Of a stretch of 64,000 nucleotides of DNA, positions 62,536 through 64,000 are shown piece after piece. Origin of the DNA: JAIBJN01 sp963825255 (GTDB taxonomy: Bacteria > Actinomycetota > Thermoleophilia > Gaiellales > Gaiellaceae); contig CAWGSF010000002.1 in the NCBI GenBank assembly GCA_963825255.1, positions 166,910-230,909 of the forward strand, written 5' to 3'. The position numbers were made by a program, and so were the translations under genes. How positions within the stretch are numbered: the stretch's first letter is position 1; the number at the start of each line of letters is the position of its first letter. The notes beneath the pieces were generated by a model that was given only the letters and a program-made list of their open reading frames with translations, was not told the DNA's origin and searched no databases.

Positions 62536-63942
62536 CTACGGCTCGATGTTCTGGTTCAGCCGGAAGAAGTTCGTCGGGTCGTATTCGCGCTTCAGCTCGA
62601 CCAGGCGCTCGTATTGCCGGTCGCCGTAGGCCTGGCGGACCCGCTCGGCCCCTTCGTCGCCCAGGAAGTTGAGGTAGACGCGCCCGCCCGCGTGCGGCTG
62701 CATGGCGGAGAAGAAGTCGCGCGCCCAGGCGACATGCCGCTCGCCCTCGGGGTCGCCCTCGGTCCAGACCGCGTTGATGTTCACGTTGTGGGCGGCGTCG
62801 CGCTGGCTGAAGGCCGTCTCGTCCTCACCCACGCGGGCCAACGCCCCGCCGAGCTGGAAGACGATGGTGTAGGACTTGGGCGAGGTGGGCGCCGATGAGT
62901 GCTCGACGAGCGTGTCGATCGCATCATCGGTAAGCGGCGGCAGCTCGACCGACTTCCAGTAGCGGTGCCAGCCGTGCGGCACCAAGGGGTCGAACATCGA
63001 CTGCAAGGCCCTGTAGGGCTTCGGCTCGAGCAGGTCGACAATCGGGTCGCCGAACTCCTTCAGCGGGCGCACCACCTCGACCCCGTCCTCGGGCGCGCCG
63101 GCGTAGCAGGCCCCGACCATCACGATCGGCTTGCCGTGCACGTCCTCGGGCAGGAAGGGGAGCGGCGGCGCCACCGACAGCTCGAAGACCGTCGTCAACT
63201 CGTCGGGCGCTGTGGCGATGAACTCGCGGTAGAAGCGGAGCACGTTGCGGGCATCCTCGAGGAGATGAAAGATCGGCCCGGCGAGCACGATCGGTCCCAC
63301 CGGGTGAAGCCGGTACTCGAACGAGGTCACGACCCCGAAGTTCCCGCCGCCGCCGCGGATTCCCCAGAAGAGGTCGGCGTTCTCATCCCCGCTCGCGGCG
63401 AGGAGCTCGCCCTCCGCCGTCACCAGGTCGACCGAGAGGAGGTTGTCGACCGTCGCGCCGTACTTTCGCATGAGCCAGCCGATGCCGCCGCCAAGGGTGA
63501 GGCCCGCGATGCCGGTGTGGGTGACGATCCCGCCCACCGTCGCCAGGCCGTGAAGCTGGGTCTCGCGGTCGAGCTCGCCCCAGAGCACGCCGGCCTCGGC
63601 CCTGGCGGTGCGCGCCGCCGGATCGACCCTGATCCCCTTCATCGGCGAAAGGTCGATCACGAAGCCGCCGTCGCAGAGCGCCTGACCACCGACGCCGTGG
63701 CCGCCGGAGCGCACCGCCACAAGCAGGTCACGCTCGCGCGCGAAGCGAACCACCGCGACGACGTCGGCGACTCCGGTGCAGCGAGCGACGAAGGCGGGGC
63801 GGCGGTCGATCGCACCGTTCCAGATCGCGCGCGCGGCGTCGTAGCCTTCGTCGTCGGGATCGATCAACGGGCCGCGGATAGAGTCGCGCAGACGCTCGAG
63901 GTCGGTGGTCGCCGCCGCCAGTGTTGTCGTCTCGGTGGTCAT
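62536..63942 (-). CDS. FAD-linked oxidoreductase (BBE-like), copy 2
   Basis: 468 residues from ATG 63940-63942, the same length as copy 1 at 47306-48712. All FAD-domain and BBE features are shared ('VAVRSGGHGVGGQALCDGGF', 'YDPTNFFRLNQNI'). About 25 substitutions are scattered, roughly 5%, with no indels. Homology continues upstream through GCTACGCGGGTGTCCCGCC and the first half of the palindromic operator up to the end of the window, so an HxlR copy may follow. Both copies look functional. The duplication encloses 13.8 kb. Confidence 0.92.
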   Translation of the reverse strand: MTTETTTLAAATTDLERLRDSIRGPLIDPDDEGYDAARAIWNGAIDRRPAFVARCTGVADVVAVVRFARERDLLVAVRSGGHGVGGQALCDGGFVIDLSPMKGIRVDPAARTARAEAGVLWGELDRETQLHGLATVGGIVTHTGIAGLTLGGGIGWLMRKYGATVDNLLSVDLVTAEGELLAASGDENADLFWGIRGGGGNFGVVTSFEYRLHPVGPIVLAGPIFHLLEDARNVLRFYREFIATAPDELTTVFELSVAPPLPFLPEDVHGKPIVMVGACYAGAPEDGVEVVRPLKEFGDPIVDLLEPKPYRALQSMFDPLVPHGWHRYWKSVELPPLTDDAIDTLVEHSSAPTSPKSYTIVFQLGGALARVGEDETAFSQRDAAHNVNINAVWTEGDPEGERHVAWARDFFSAMQPHAGGRVYLNFLGDEGAERVRQAYGDRQYERLVELKREYDPTNFFRLNQNIEP

Positions 63943-64000
63943 GCCGCCACGCTACGCGGGTGTCCCGCCGTGGACTAGACCGAATTTCGAACCAAGTGGT

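Overview
The window is very GC-rich, with short intergenic gaps and long overlapping open frames on the antisense strands of real genes. Gene content points to a free-living Actinomycetota chromosome, plausibly of the Thermoleophilia/Gaiellales type: LuxR regulators with an N-terminal ATPase, a DUF2277 protein, a narKGHJI operon, molybdenum hydroxylases and many small cupin and VOC proteins. The lineage is an inference from gene families, not a tested placement. Many genes are interrupted by single-base shifts while the coding sequence on both sides stays intact. That pattern looks more like sequence error in a draft or metagenome assembly than like old pseudogenes, and it is densest at 29.8-39.7 kb.

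Layout. 0-4 kb: the tail of an HD-GYP protein, a cyclophilin flanked by two inverted copies of a palindromic element, a hypothetical protein, a zinc-ribbon protein, and a two-gene unit (GAF plus degenerate GGDEF; LacI-type HTH plus coiled coil). 4-9.4 kb: an alpha/beta hydrolase, a cupin, an ATP-grasp protein, a class III aminotransferase, a methyltransferase and a VOC protein. The middle four look like an uncharacterised small-molecule pathway. 9.4-15.1 kb: a secreted endonuclease/exonuclease/phosphatase protein and a ~4 kb secreted DUF11/RTX-repeat protein carrying three almost identical 276-bp tandem repeats. 15.1-19.8 kb: DUF2277, a conserved hypothetical and a three-subunit molybdenum hydroxylase operon. 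19.8-22 kb: a secreted LCAT-like lipase and a metallo-beta-lactamase-fold protein.

21.8-27.7 kb (minus strand) is a six-gene, end-overlapping operon: acetate-CoA ligase, 2-oxoacid dehydrogenase E1 alpha, E1 beta, E2, a free-standing acyl carrier protein and a phosphoribosyltransferase. No E3 is present. The dedicated carrier protein coupled to E2 is the most intriguing biochemical idea in the window. 27.7-30.4 kb: a sulfatase with a CTAGR formylglycine site, next to its likely formylglycine-generating enzyme. 30.5-32 kb: small membrane and YciI-like proteins. 32-39.7 kb: narI, narJ, narH, narG and narK for respiratory nitrate reduction, all readable but shifted many times.

39.8-47.3 kb: cupins, a flavin-binding protein, a large secreted FN3 protein, a hydrolase, a TfoX-like protein, a quinone-oxidoreductase-like enzyme, a tiny predicted membrane peptide and a flippase-like membrane protein. 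47.3-64 kb reads as an accessory region. Two ~1.46 kb direct copies of a FAD-linked oxidoreductase gene (about 95% identical by eye) bracket regulators, hydrolases, a CPBP protease, a periplasmic-binding-type protein without signal peptide, an Imm26-like protein and an IS3 remnant. At least five short scars resemble the 3' end of a tmRNA or class II tRNA, which fits repeated integration or duplication at such a gene.
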